A stretch of 64,000 nucleotides of DNA. It comes from Enterobacter sp. 638. GTDB taxonomy: Bacteria > Pseudomonadota > Gammaproteobacteria > Enterobacterales > Enterobacteriaceae. A program made the position numbers and the translations under genes. Each line of letters begins with the position of its first letter. Positions within the stretch are counted from its first letter, which is position 1. The notes beneath the pieces were generated by a model. That model was not told the DNA's origin and did no database searches. It saw only the letters and a list, made by a program, of their open reading frames with translations. Shown here in pieces: positions 48,410 to 56,903 of this stretch. The stretch is from assembly GCF_000016325.1 (NCBI RefSeq), contig NC_009436.1:2728001-2792000 (forward strand). Direction: 5' to 3'.

Positions 48410-50182
48410 ATGAACACCACATCACCGCTGTCGGCGCTTCGCCACTGGCTTCATGACAACCAATTCGCGGGCATGATTGTGCCCCGCGCCGATGCGTGGC
48501 AAAGCGAATTCTGTGCCTCATCCGATGAAAAGCTCGCCTGGCTCACCGGCTTTGATGGCTCCGCTGGGCTGGCGCTGGTGCTGCAAGACCGCGCGTTGCT
48601 TTTTGTGGACGGTCGCTATCAGGTCCAGGCCCGCGTTCAGGTCAATCTGGATGATATTGAGATTCACCATCTGCATAACGAACCGCTGGTCGAATGGCTG
48701 GCGGAAAATCTCGACGCGGGCCCCCGCATCGCGTTTGACCCGATGCTCATGACTCAAACGGAATACCAGCAATTTTGCGCCACGCAGTGTGAATTTGTTC
48801 CGCTAACGGTTTCACCTTTCGACACGCTCTGGACGGACCGCCCCGCTGCGCCGGCCGGTTTGATTCGCGAGATGCCGGAAGAAATCAGCGGTGAAAGCAG
48901 CGTGGCGAAACGCCAGCGCATTGCTCATCTGCTGGCGGCTAAAAATGCCGATTTCATGGCGATCACCCTGCCGGACAATATTGCCTGGCTGCTGAACGTG
49001 CGCGGCTCTGATATCCCGACCAGCCCGGTGCCGCTTTCGTTCGCTCTCCTGAGCCGCGAAGGCAACGTGGAGTGGTTTGTTGATGGCGAAAAAATTCGTG
49101 ATCTCCCCGCCTCTGCACTCGAATCAGTGGTGGTTTCTGCCCAGGACGATTTTGTCCGTCGCTGCCAGCAGATTTCCGAAGGCAAGCGCGTCTGGGTGGA
49201 TGCCGATTCTGCGCCCGTCGCACTGCGTTTTGCCATTGAGCCACAGGGTGAAATTCTCTGGCAAGCGGACCCAATCACGATGATGAAGGCGCAAAAAAAC
49301 GCGGTTGAGCTGGCAGGCTATCGCGAATGTCATCATTCCGACGGCGCAGCCTGGGTTAATTTCCTCGCCTGGTTGTCCCGTGAGGTTCCCCTGCGCGAAG
49401 CCGCGGGTAATCCGCTGACGGAGTTGGAAGCGCAGGCACAACAGCTGGCGTTTCGTGAGCAGCAGCCCCATTTTATCGAACAGAGTTTTGCCACGATTTC
49501 GGCATCTGCCAGCAACGCAGCAATGTGTCATTACCATTCAAGTGAAGCGACCAACAAACCGATCGTCAGCACGCATTTTTATCTGAATGATTCAGGTGGG
49601 CAATATCATAACGGCACCACCGATGCGACGCGCACGCTGGCCTACAGCAAGCTCGATGCACAGCAGCGACTGCATTACACCGCCGTGCTAAAAGGCTTTT
49701 TGTCGCTGATTACGCTGCAGTTCCCGTCGGGGACGCAGGGGCATCAGTTGGACGCTTTTGCGCGTCGTCCGCTGTGGGAGTTGGGGCTGGATTACGATCA
49801 CGGGACCGGGCATGGCGTGGGACACCAGCTTTTGATCCACGAAAACCCGCAGCGGATTGCGAAAAAAGTCAATCCGTGGCCGCTGATGGCTGGCAGCATC
49901 ATCACCATTGAGCCGGGCTATTATCAGGCGGACAGCCATGGAATTCGCATAGAAAACCAGGTTGAAATTGTGGAAAGCATGCCGGGGTTCTGCAAATTTG
50001 CTTCGCTCACGCTGATCCCGATTGATTTGAGCCAGGTAGAGCTGAATTTGCTGAGCGAGCAGGAGAAACAGTGGCTGGACAGTTATCACCAGCAGGTGAG
50101 AGACATTCTGTCGCCTCTGGTTGAGAGTGACGCGCGCCCGTGGCTGTTTGAAGCGACGGCACCGATTCGCGTGAGCCGATAA
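48410..50182 (+). CDS. Aminopeptidase P family Xaa-Pro aminopeptidase
   Basis: 590 residues, the long form resembling cytosolic eukaryotic XPNPEP1, not E. coli PepP (441) or PepQ. Two creatinase N-domains (about 1-300) precede a pita-bread catalytic domain. All five dinuclear metal ligands are seen: the two Asp 11 residues apart in DSGGQYHNGTTD, His in GTGHGVGHQLLIHE, Glu in ITIEPGYY and Glu in IRIENQVEIV. It removes N-terminal residues preceding proline. It starts 17 bases after amn on the same strand, so co-transcription is likely. E. coli K-12 has no equivalent at this site. Confidence 0.93.
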   Translation: MNTTSPLSALRHWLHDNQFAGMIVPRADAWQSEFCASSDEKLAWLTGFDGSAGLALVLQDRALLFVDGRYQVQARVQVNLDDIEIHHLHNEPLVEWLAENLDAGPRIAFDPMLMTQTEYQQFCATQCEFVPLTVSPFDTLWTDRPAAPAGLIREMPEEISGESSVAKRQRIAHLLAAKNADFMAITLPDNIAWLLNVRGSDIPTSPVPLSFALLSREGNVEWFVDGEKIRDLPASALESVVVSAQDDFVRRCQQISEGKRVWVDADSAPVALRFAIEPQGEILWQADPITMMKAQKNAVELAGYRECHHSDGAAWVNFLAWLSREVPLREAAGNPLTELEAQAQQLAFREQQPHFIEQSFATISASASNAAMCHYHSSEATNKPIVSTHFYLNDSGGQYHNGTTDATRTLAYSKLDAQQRLHYTAVLKGFLSLITLQFPSGTQGHQLDAFARRPLWELGLDYDHGTGHGVGHQLLIHENPQRIAKKVNPWPLMAGSIITIEPGYYQADSHGIRIENQVEIVESMPGFCKFASLTLIPIDLSQVELNLLSEQEKQWLDSYHQQVRDILSPLVESDARPWLFEATAPIRVSR

Positions 50183-50239
50183 GGCATGATGGGGGCGTCG
50201 GCTCCCTCTTCTAGCGCATTTGCCTTGCGCAGAAAAGCA

Positions 50240-50269
50240 AAAAGCCTGCTTTAAAAGCAGGCTTTTCTA
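50240..50269 (-). terminator. Terminator of tRNA-Asn copy 3
   Basis: AAAAGCCTGC TTTTA GCAGGCTTTT-type inverted repeat; T-rich on both sides, so it can serve the minus-strand tRNA and the aminopeptidase gene from the left. Confidence 0.8.
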
Positions 50270-50272
50270 ATT

Positions 50273-50348
50273 TGGCTCCTCTGACTGGACTCGAACCAGT
50301 GACATACGGATTAACAGTCCGCCGTTCTACCGACTGAACTACAGAGGA
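50273..50348 (-). tRNA. tRNA-Asn(GUU), copy 3
   Basis: 76 nt on the minus strand, identical to the other copies, CCA encoded. Upstream on the minus strand: TTGACA and TAATAT with discriminator GCGCCCC, flanked by an inverted repeat GGGGCGC/GCGCCCC overlapping the promoter. It precedes yeeO on the same strand, as asnW does in E. coli. Confidence 0.98.
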
Positions 50349-50428
50349 ATCGTGTGAACGGGGCGCATATTATCGACGCGCCCCTTCATTGTCAAAGACT
50401 GAATGCGCAAAAAAGTTCGTTTGCCGAT

Positions 50429-51943
50429 TTATTCTCCACTTTGCGCATTCGAGAGGCTTTCTGGCAGTTTTTTATGCTCAACTTCAGCCTTTTTACGCGG
50501 GTATTTCCACAGCCATCGCCCGCTAACCATGCGCCAGTAGAACAGCACGCCACGAACCGCCCAATCAAGGAACATCCCAAGCCAGACGCCGACAACGCCC
50601 ATGCCGAGCATAATCCCCAGCGTATAGCCCGCGACCACGCGGCATCCCCACATTCCCAGCATCGAGACCCACATTGCAAAGCGTGCATCACGCGCGCCTT
50701 TTAACCCAGCTGGTAGCACCCAGGAGGCGGCCCAGATCGGCATAAACGCCGCATTCAGCCAGATAAGGATTTTCACCACCTCTTTGACGTCGTCTTCGCG
50801 GGTGTAAAACGAGGCCAAAAGCCCGGCAAACGGCGCAGTCCCCCACGCGATGAGTGACAGGCCAATCGTAGAGAGCCAGAACACATGGCGCAGCTGACGC
50901 TCTGCCTGTGCAATTTGTCCCTTGCCCAAACGCTTACCGGTAATAATCGTGGAAGCGGACCCCAGCGCATTGCCCGGCAGGTTTATCAGCGAGGCAATCG
51001 AGAACGCAATAAAGTTACCGGCGATGACGTCAGTCCCCATCCCGGCGACAAACATTTGAGTAAGCAGTTTCCCGCCGTTAAACAGCACCGATTCGATACT
51101 CGCCGGAACTCCGATCCCCATCACTTCCCAGATAATGGCGAAATTGAACGGGCGGAAATAGCTTTTCAGCGAGATGCGCAGCGCAGGATTAAAGCCTACC
51201 ATCAGCACCACGATAATCGCGATGGCACCAATGTAACGGGAAATCGTCAGCCCTAAACCGGCCCCAACAAATCCCAGCCCTTCCCACGAGAAAGCCCCGT
51301 AGATCAGAATGCTGCTGATGATAATGTTCAGGATATTCATCCCGCCGTTAATCAGCAGCGGAATCTTGGTATTACCCGCGCCACGTAGCGCACCGCTGCC
51401 AATAAGCGCGATGGCCGCTGCCGGATAACTCAGCACCGTCATTTCGAGATAAGTGAGCGCCAGACCTTTAACTTCGTTGGTCGCCTCACCGGCGACGATG
51501 TCGATAATCTCTTTGCCAAAATAGTGGATCACCGCCGCGAGAATGATAGAAAAAATCGTCATGATCATCAGCGACTGTCGCGCAGCTTCGCGTGCGCGCT
51601 TGGGATCAAGCTTACCCAGGCTAAACGCAACGACGACGGTTGTACCCAGATCAATCGCCGCGAAGAAAGAGATGACGACCATATTGAAGCTGTCGGCCAG
51701 ACCCACACCTGCCATCGCCTCTTTACCCAGCCAACTCACCAGGAAAGTACTCAATACGCCCATCAACAGAACGCAGGTGTTTTCCAGGAAGATAGGCACA
51801 GCAAGAGGGGTGATTTCACGCCAGAACAGGACACGGTAACTTTTTCGTTTGGCATACCAGGGCGTGCGCATGACGGCATGACGTAGAGCGGCGGTGACGT
51901 TCAAAATGGACCTTAAAGAGAGAAAGTTGAAACTACATTTCAA
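50429..51943 (-). CDS. yeeO: MATE-family flavin/multidrug exporter YeeO
   Basis: About 504 residues with twelve hydrophobic segments in two repeats. E. coli YeeO exports FMN/FAD and some drugs. The conserved core starts FWREITPLAVPIFLENTCVLLM, with GSGALRGAGNTKIPLLIN and the second half GSASTIITGKRLGKGQIAQA. The exact start is uncertain: the N-terminal 30 or so residues are less conserved, and an internal ATG (MRTPWYAKRKS, about 24 residues in) is a reasonable alternative. Confidence 0.92.
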   Translation of the reverse strand: MKCSFNFLSLRSILNVTAALRHAVMRTPWYAKRKSYRVLFWREITPLAVPIFLENTCVLLMGVLSTFLVSWLGKEAMAGVGLADSFNMVVISFFAAIDLGTTVVVAFSLGKLDPKRAREAARQSLMIMTIFSIILAAVIHYFGKEIIDIVAGEATNEVKGLALTYLEMTVLSYPAAAIALIGSGALRGAGNTKIPLLINGGMNILNIIISSILIYGAFSWEGLGFVGAGLGLTISRYIGAIAIIVVLMVGFNPALRISLKSYFRPFNFAIIWEVMGIGVPASIESVLFNGGKLLTQMFVAGMGTDVIAGNFIAFSIASLINLPGNALGSASTIITGKRLGKGQIAQAERQLRHVFWLSTIGLSLIAWGTAPFAGLLASFYTREDDVKEVVKILIWLNAAFMPIWAASWVLPAGLKGARDARFAMWVSMLGMWGCRVVAGYTLGIMLGMGVVGVWLGMFLDWAVRGVLFYWRMVSGRWLWKYPRKKAEVEHKKLPESLSNAQSGE

Positions 51944-52099
51944 ATGATGATTGAGAAATGCTAATCCTGCAAAGTATTTTCAACAAAAAACTGTGGGCAA
52001 AAGTGACAAACTGTCGACAGATTCACCAGTTAAACATCTGAACGTAAGATCAGGTTTGACAAAACTTTTTTCGCCGCTAAGATAAGCCTCCTAACCGAT

Positions 52100-52175
52100 T
52101 CCTCTGTAGTTCAGTCGGTAGAACGGCGGACTGTTAATCCGTATGTCACTGGTTCGAGTCCAGTCAGAGGAGCCA
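52100..52175 (+). tRNA. tRNA-Asn(GUU), copy 4
   Basis: 76 nt, identical to the others, CCA encoded. Upstream TTGACA followed after 16 bases by TAAGAT serves as promoter. A hairpin GCCTGCTTTCGAGCGGGC followed by TTTTT (about 52182-52207) terminates it. Corresponds by position to E. coli asnU. Confidence 0.98.
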
Positions 52176-52240
52176 AATTTAAAAAGCCTGCTTTCGAGCG
52201 GGCTTTTTGCTTTTTGCTTTTTAGCGTCCGGTTAACCCTC

Positions 52241-52274
52241 AAAAAAAAAGCCCCCCTGCTTTCGCAGAGAGGCG
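52241..52274 (-). terminator. Terminator of yeeX
   Basis: On the minus strand GCCTCTCTGC GAAA GCAGGGGGGC, then nine T residues, about 20 bases after the yeeX stop. Confidence 0.88.
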
Positions 52275-52293
52275 CAGTATTTCTTAGCAGCAA

Positions 52294-52629
52294 TTATTCG
52301 CTTTTCGCTTCGCTGCTTTTGATTTCGCCGATGACTTTCAGCTTTTTAGAGATATCGCGGCGCTCTTTGGACAGCTCAGCGTTCTTGATGATGTAGTCGT
52401 CAACGCGATCTTCATAATCGGTCTTCATGCTGGCGATGATGCCCTGAATGGCTTCTACGCTCATACCCGGCTTGATGTAGTCGCTCAGGTTATCAAGCAG
52501 CAGAACACGTTTCTGGTTGTCACGGATCTTCTTCTCAACGTCCTGAATTTCACGCTGCAGTTTGTTTTTGCGACGGAACAGGCGGACGAATTCCAGAACA
52601 TCCTGGAACGAAGGCTTGGTAGTTTCCAT
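52294..52629 (-). CDS. tmaR: PTS polar localiser TmaR (YeeX)
   Basis: 111 residues (E. coli 109), [20 protein letters not shown] then long charged heptads ([20 protein letters not shown]), a coiled-coil protein. In E. coli TmaR forms polar clusters and sequesters EI of the sugar PTS in a tyrosine-phosphorylation-dependent manner. The conserved Tyr in LSDYIKPGM is a candidate site. A GGGGTATCAAA stretch lies upstream of the ATG. Confidence 0.94.
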   Translation of the reverse strand: METTKPSFQDVLEFVRLFRRKNKLQREIQDVEKKIRDNQKRVLLLDNLSDYIKPGMSVEAIQGIIASMKTDYEDRVDDYIIKNAELSKERRDISKKLKVIGEIKSSEAKSE

Positions 52630-52796
52630 TTTGATACCCCTGATAATGTGAGATTCGGATTCGTTTAAGCAACCACTGTACCGTTAACCTTACTGACAGC
52701 CGTTGCGAATGACAATGAGTATATCGTTTGCCCTATCATAACCTCAAATGCTGCTGAATCGTAGCAGCAGGCGTCACATCCGCAGACGCCTGCTTT

Positions 52797-53855
52797 TTAT
52801 TTGCGCAGCGCCCGGCAGATGAGATGCGACAGCAACTCTAATTGCCTCGCCATCTCCATGCTCAACCACACATAGCCGTGGATAGGCGTTTCTGACACGT
52901 TGTCACCCTGATGCTCACTGATCAACTGCTTGAGCTCCGCAACGATTTCGTTCAATCGTTCGCTGTTAGCAAGAATAGGCTGTGGGTTCCCTTCGTAAAG
53001 TGCATGAGCGATGGTGAGCAGCGTTTGCTGGGTCATCTGCTGAGTCTCTTTCAGCGTGTTTGCATTCAGAAGCACAAAGTGACTGGCACGAGACGCCCAA
53101 TGCGCGTTTATTTGCAGTTCCAGCATGCATACCAGATTCCGGCTGACGGTCTGAATCGCTTCGAAAATGGCTTTTTGGATATGCGTCTCTTTGCTAGCAG
53201 GAACAATAAGCCCACGCATTTTGACGACATCATTGAGTATTTTTTGCAGATGCTTTTCGAGCCGTGGGCGTTCCACCAGATTGGGTGAAAAGCCCGCCTG
53301 ATAGACACGATTGAAGGCAGTTACGTAGTGAGCCATCTGAATGCGCCAGTGCAGAAATGCGCGTTGAGGCCAAATCCCGGTAAAGAGCATTGCTAACAGC
53401 GAGCCGAGAATCACATCACCGCCTCGCCACAGAGCCGTTGCCATGTCTCCTGCCGGAGCACCGACCACGACAGATAGCGTAATGCCAATCAGCAGAGCCT
53501 GATACGGTTTTTTGCCCAGAGCCAGCCAGCCGCACAGGAACATCGCCCCCGCACACCAGAGCAACATCACGGGCAACGAAATCAGCTCAAGTTTTAATGC
53601 AATCAATCCTAAGGCGGAGCCAAAAATCGTACCGCCAATGCGCTCGAAGGCGCGTGGAACCACGTTTCCCCAAAAAGATATCGGCCCCATGATGACCACC
53701 AACGTGATCAAAGGCCAGGTTCCCTCGGGGATATCCAGCAGACGCACCAGTAAAAAGGTGAGGATGAATGCCAGCGCGATGCGGCAACCATGCACGACGC
53801 GGTAATTCCGATACAGTCTGATTTCAAAAGGCGTTAATGATTTGTCGGGACGCAC
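52797..53855 (-). CDS. yeeA: YeeA, FUSC-family inner membrane transporter-like protein
   Basis: 352 residues from the GTG at 53855, which has GGAGAG 5 bases upstream and gives the E. coli length and N-terminus (MRPDKSLTPFEIRLYRNYRV). Six hydrophobic segments occupy the first half (ALAFILTFLLVRLLD to GDVILGSLLAMLFTGIW), then a helical cytoplasmic domain. FUSC proteins resemble AaeB/YccS; YeeA has no known substrate. Neighbours yeeX and sbmC are as in E. coli. Confidence 0.9.
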   Translation of the reverse strand: MRPDKSLTPFEIRLYRNYRVVHGCRIALAFILTFLLVRLLDIPEGTWPLITLVVIMGPISFWGNVVPRAFERIGGTIFGSALGLIALKLELISLPVMLLWCAGAMFLCGWLALGKKPYQALLIGITLSVVVGAPAGDMATALWRGGDVILGSLLAMLFTGIWPQRAFLHWRIQMAHYVTAFNRVYQAGFSPNLVERPRLEKHLQKILNDVVKMRGLIVPASKETHIQKAIFEAIQTVSRNLVCMLELQINAHWASRASHFVLLNANTLKETQQMTQQTLLTIAHALYEGNPQPILANSERLNEIVAELKQLISEHQGDNVSETPIHGYVWLSMEMARQLELLSHLICRALRK

Positions 53856-53957
53856 ACCCGCTCTCCAGATACACGGCAAATCACAATTGTACTGTGTTTT
53901 CTGCCAGACGTATCACGCCCGGCAGAAAAACCCTACAAATCGCAGGAATAATCATTG

Positions 53958-54431
53958 TTATCCGGCTTTATTCTGCACCGGAACAAACATTTCAATATCC
54001 CAGTAACCATCGGCATTGCCATCATTCAGATAGCGTTCAAAGCAGGGTTTAGGGGCGATTTGATAGTGATTGTCCTGGAGCAGGCTGTTGAAGAAACTAT
54101 GCCATGGGGTGCCGAAATCGTAGTTTTCGACGCGTGCTGTGGCAATCGCATAATCACCGGCAGCCACTTCGGTGAGGATAACGCCTTCGCTGTTTGCCGG
54201 GATGACAAAATCGTCGGGAACAGTGACAACCGTATCGCAGCGCAGTTTCTCTGCAGGCACTTCGTCTGGATTATCATAATAGACCGCCACCCACTCAAGC
54301 GGCTGAATATGGTGTCCATCCACCCACATCATGAGTTGCTCAAAACCTTGCTTAACGGTTTGCTCCCACGGCCCAACCATATGAAAACCGGCAATCTTAC
54401 GCTTCTGTTGCTGCTTGATGCTGTAGTCCAT
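53958..54431 (-). CDS. sbmC: DNA gyrase inhibitor SbmC (GyrI)
   Basis: 157 residues from the ATG at 54431 ([20 protein letters not shown]), same length as E. coli SbmC. It has the GyrI-like/SHS2 effector fold and protects gyrase from CcdB, microcin B17 and quinolones; in E. coli it is SOS-induced. Conserved [22 protein letters not shown] and GYWDIEMFV are present. A LexA-like box overlaps the upstream region. Confidence 0.94.
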
Positions 54432-54448
54432 ACTGCCTCCGTTTATTA

Positions 54449-54464
54449 CTGTGTATTTATACAC
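54449..54464. promoter_or_regulatory. LexA box of sbmC
   Basis: CTGTGTATTTATACAC, one mismatch to CTGT-N8-ACAG, 18 bases before the sbmC start. sbmC is a known LexA target in E. coli. Confidence 0.75.
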
Positions 54465-54562
54465 TATAAAGCAGATTCTTTATGTGCAGCAAATATGACG
54501 TGTTGATTATGCGAGCAGACTCGCACGACTGCCAGTCTGCTCGTTACGGTCTTAACGGTTCG

Positions 54563-55729
54563 TCAGGCTTTATGGTGCAGATAATCACTCAGGCGTGAGA
54601 ACATCCCGCCCTTGCCGACGCTTTCCAGCGTAACTAATGGCCAGTGCGCCACAATTTTATCGCGATCGTAAAGCTCAATTTCACCTACTCGCTGGTGCGC
54701 CGCGATAGGGGCCTCCAGCTCTTTTTTATCAAGTACATATTTGGCCTTAATGTTGGCAACTTCCGCTTTTGGCAACGCCAGCCAGAAATCCTGATCCGTA
54801 CCCAGCGAGATGTGTTCTTTATCGCCGTACCAGATGCGCTCGGTGCCCACTTTTTTGCCGTTATGCAAGATTTGCACGGTATCGAAGTTTTGCTGGCCCC
54901 AATGCAGCAGTTTGCGCGCCTGATCCTCACGCCCTTTCGGACTCTCGCCGCCCATGATCACCGCAATCAACCGGCGCTGACCATCGACTGCCGAGGCGAT
55001 CAGGTTAAAGCCAGCGCCAGATGTGTGCCCGGTTTTAAGTCCGTCGACCTTCAAGTTCTTATCCCAAAGCAGCCCATTGCGGTTTTGCTGCGTGACACCA
55101 TTCCAGGTCAGGCTCTTTTCACTGTACATATGATAAAAATCTGGCTCGCCGTGAATAATCGCGCGTGAAAGCACCGCGAGATCATAGGCTGAGCTGTGTT
55201 GCCCTGGTGCATCCAGACCATGAACCGTTTCAAAATGGGTATCGCGCAGACCCAGTTTTTGCACATACTCGTTCATCATATTGACGAATTGCGGCTGCCC
55301 ACCTGCCACATAATCCGCCAGCGCCACGCAGGCGTCATTCCCAGAATCAACGATTAAACCCCGGCTCAGATCGCGAACTGAAACGCGCTCACCCGCTTTC
55401 AGGAACATCAGCGATGACCCGTCAAACACAGGATTACCCTTTGCCCACGCATCGCGTCCAACGGTGACCATATCGTCAGGGGTAATGCGATGGCTATCGA
55501 TAGCACGATCGACAACATAGCCTGTCATTAACTTGGTGAGGCTGGCCGGATTGCGCTGTTGATGTTCGTTGCCCGCCGTTAAAATTTGACCAGTGGTATA
55601 GTCCATCAGCACCCAGGAACCAGCCTGTATGGCTGGCGGTTGCGGCGAAAAATCCAACGGATCGGCCGCCAGGGCAGGAGTGACACTCGAAGCGAGTAAA
55701 GAAAGAGCAATAAACAGACGGCGTTTCAA
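54563..55729 (-). CDS. dacD: D-alanyl-D-alanine carboxypeptidase DacD (PBP6b)
   Basis: 388 residues from the TTG at 55729, with GAGG 8 bases upstream; this gives the E. coli length and N-terminus. An ATG six codons earlier has no ribosome site. It trims the terminal D-Ala of peptidoglycan pentapeptides in the periplasm. Signal peptide about 1-21 (ending PALA-A), active-site motifs S63-LTK, S128-GN and K231-TG all intact, then the C-terminal PBP5-like beta domain and an amphipathic membrane anchor (GKGGMFSRLSDYLHHK). In E. coli the next gene is sbcB; here only its first codons remain. Confidence 0.96.
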   Translation of the reverse strand: MKRRLFIALSLLASSVTPALAADPLDFSPQPPAIQAGSWVLMDYTTGQILTAGNEHQQRNPASLTKLMTGYVVDRAIDSHRITPDDMVTVGRDAWAKGNPVFDGSSLMFLKAGERVSVRDLSRGLIVDSGNDACVALADYVAGGQPQFVNMMNEYVQKLGLRDTHFETVHGLDAPGQHSSAYDLAVLSRAIIHGEPDFYHMYSEKSLTWNGVTQQNRNGLLWDKNLKVDGLKTGHTSGAGFNLIASAVDGQRRLIAVIMGGESPKGREDQARKLLHWGQQNFDTVQILHNGKKVGTERIWYGDKEHISLGTDQDFWLALPKAEVANIKAKYVLDKKELEAPIAAHQRVGEIELYDRDKIVAHWPLVTLESVGKGGMFSRLSDYLHHKA

Positions 55730-55940
55730 CGATATATCCTCAGTCATTAAAAAATCGTTGCCCTTTTTACGGAAAATCTCATGCCGTTACCTGTTTAAAT
55801 TGCAAAAAAATGTGACGGACCGCAATGTTCCGCCTGGAAGCCTGCTCGCAAATCTTCGAGATAAACGTGCATTTTGTTCGGTCTGATGACCCTGATGGTT
55901 TACCATAGCGAAGCAACTTTTTAACAGGATGGTATTACTG

Positions 55941-56009
55941 GTGTCTGATTCCGCCGCGCTTCCCACGTTCCTATTCCACGGTTACGAAACAACACCACCA
56001 ATAGATTGA
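55941..56009 (+). pseudogene. sbcB: 5' remnant of sbcB (exonuclease I) cut by prophage insertion
   Basis: From a GTG (an in-frame ATG is at 55929) the frame reads SDSAALPTFLFHGYETTPPID then stop. SbcB begins ...STFLFHDYETFG, so TFLFH-YET is recognisable and the homology ends abruptly at GAAAC. The catalytic Asp of the first Exo motif (HDYE) is replaced by Gly at the junction. The gene lies beyond dacD exactly where sbcB is expected. The downstream 56 kb onward is AT-rich phage DNA. An intact sbcB may be restored at the other prophage end. Confidence 0.8.
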
Positions 56010-56809
56010 TTTAATTAACTAAAAAATAAAAATAATTACTTTATGTACTCAATTCTGTACTTAGCGTAAATACCATTCCATTTGACTGATATCCATTATG
56101 CGTAGAACTGGTTATTAAAACAGTGGTTATAGAATGTTATATTTTCGTTGAACTGGTTTATGACAAAAGAAATGTTCAAGGGCTGGAGAGGTCAGAGAGA
56201 TTATCCTTGCCGAACTGACGAAGCGTCCTTTCAGATTATTACTTTATTGAACTGAAATACTTCGTGAGTGATTCAGGGTTTTCTGAAAACACACCTACCC
56301 ACTGATAACAATAGTGTTTTCCCTGATCTGATAAATACTGGTTGAAGTTCAATATGATATCTGAGTGACCATTTTGGATGGAAGGCAGCAATAGAAATTA
56401 ATAACCATATCCATATCCATATCCATATGACCTTCCCTTCAAATAATATGAAAAATAATCTCCTCAGACTTAGCATACTTGCATTGCAACCCACTAATTT
56501 AGTTTAATCCTCTTTATGTATTGATAACAAACACTTTGCTGTAAAGCGTAGTTACGAGCCACAAAAAAATAATTCTATTGTTTTAAAAGCATCCCATAAT
56601 AATTTACATGAGAATTATTTTAACATTCGTGATCATCTGAATACCAATTAAAACATTCGTCAACCAGACAATAATACTATAAATATTGGTAGGTGATTTA
56701 TCTTGTCGATTTCTTGCTTGTCCTATCCAACCCTTGCCTGATTCACTTATTACCGAACTCCGCAGTTAGTCGATAATTAAAACCCATTACAATAAATTGT
56801 GTTGCTCTA
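56010..56809. other. AT-rich non-coding prophage end region
   Basis: About 800 bases with no convincing coding sequence on either strand. Only short, poorly supported frames occur, one of which runs through a hexanucleotide repeat. No tRNA or sRNA was recognised. It may hold decayed phage genes or the unrecognised part of the attachment region. Confidence 0.5.
56405..56428. repeat. Tandem hexanucleotide repeat (CCATAT)x4
   Basis: Four perfect copies of CCATAT in the AT-rich region between the sbcB break and the colicin gene. Copy number could vary by slippage; it is not within a convincing gene. Confidence 0.9.
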
Positions 56810-56861
56810 TTGACAGTAATACAAGGTAGGGATAGGCTAGATTTACTGTATGAAAACACAG
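56810..56861 (+). promoter_or_regulatory. SOS promoter of the colicin gene with LexA box
   Basis: TTGACA at 56810-56815, 17-base spacer, TAGGCT at 56833-56838, then a perfect LexA box CTGTATGAAAACACAG at 56846-56861 (CTGT-N8-ACAG) at about the transcription start. Most colicin genes carry two overlapping LexA boxes; only one is seen here. Confidence 0.8.
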
Positions 56862-56903
56862 TGGTTTAATTTTATTTTTTTCACGTCAAAGAGGAATTTT
56901 TTT

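Noticed and set aside
56273..56494. Minus-strand frame of 73 codons with a WIWIWIW run in the AT-rich prophage end
   Set aside because: The Trp-Ile run is just the CCATAT repeat read in frame; no ribosome site and no recognised homology.
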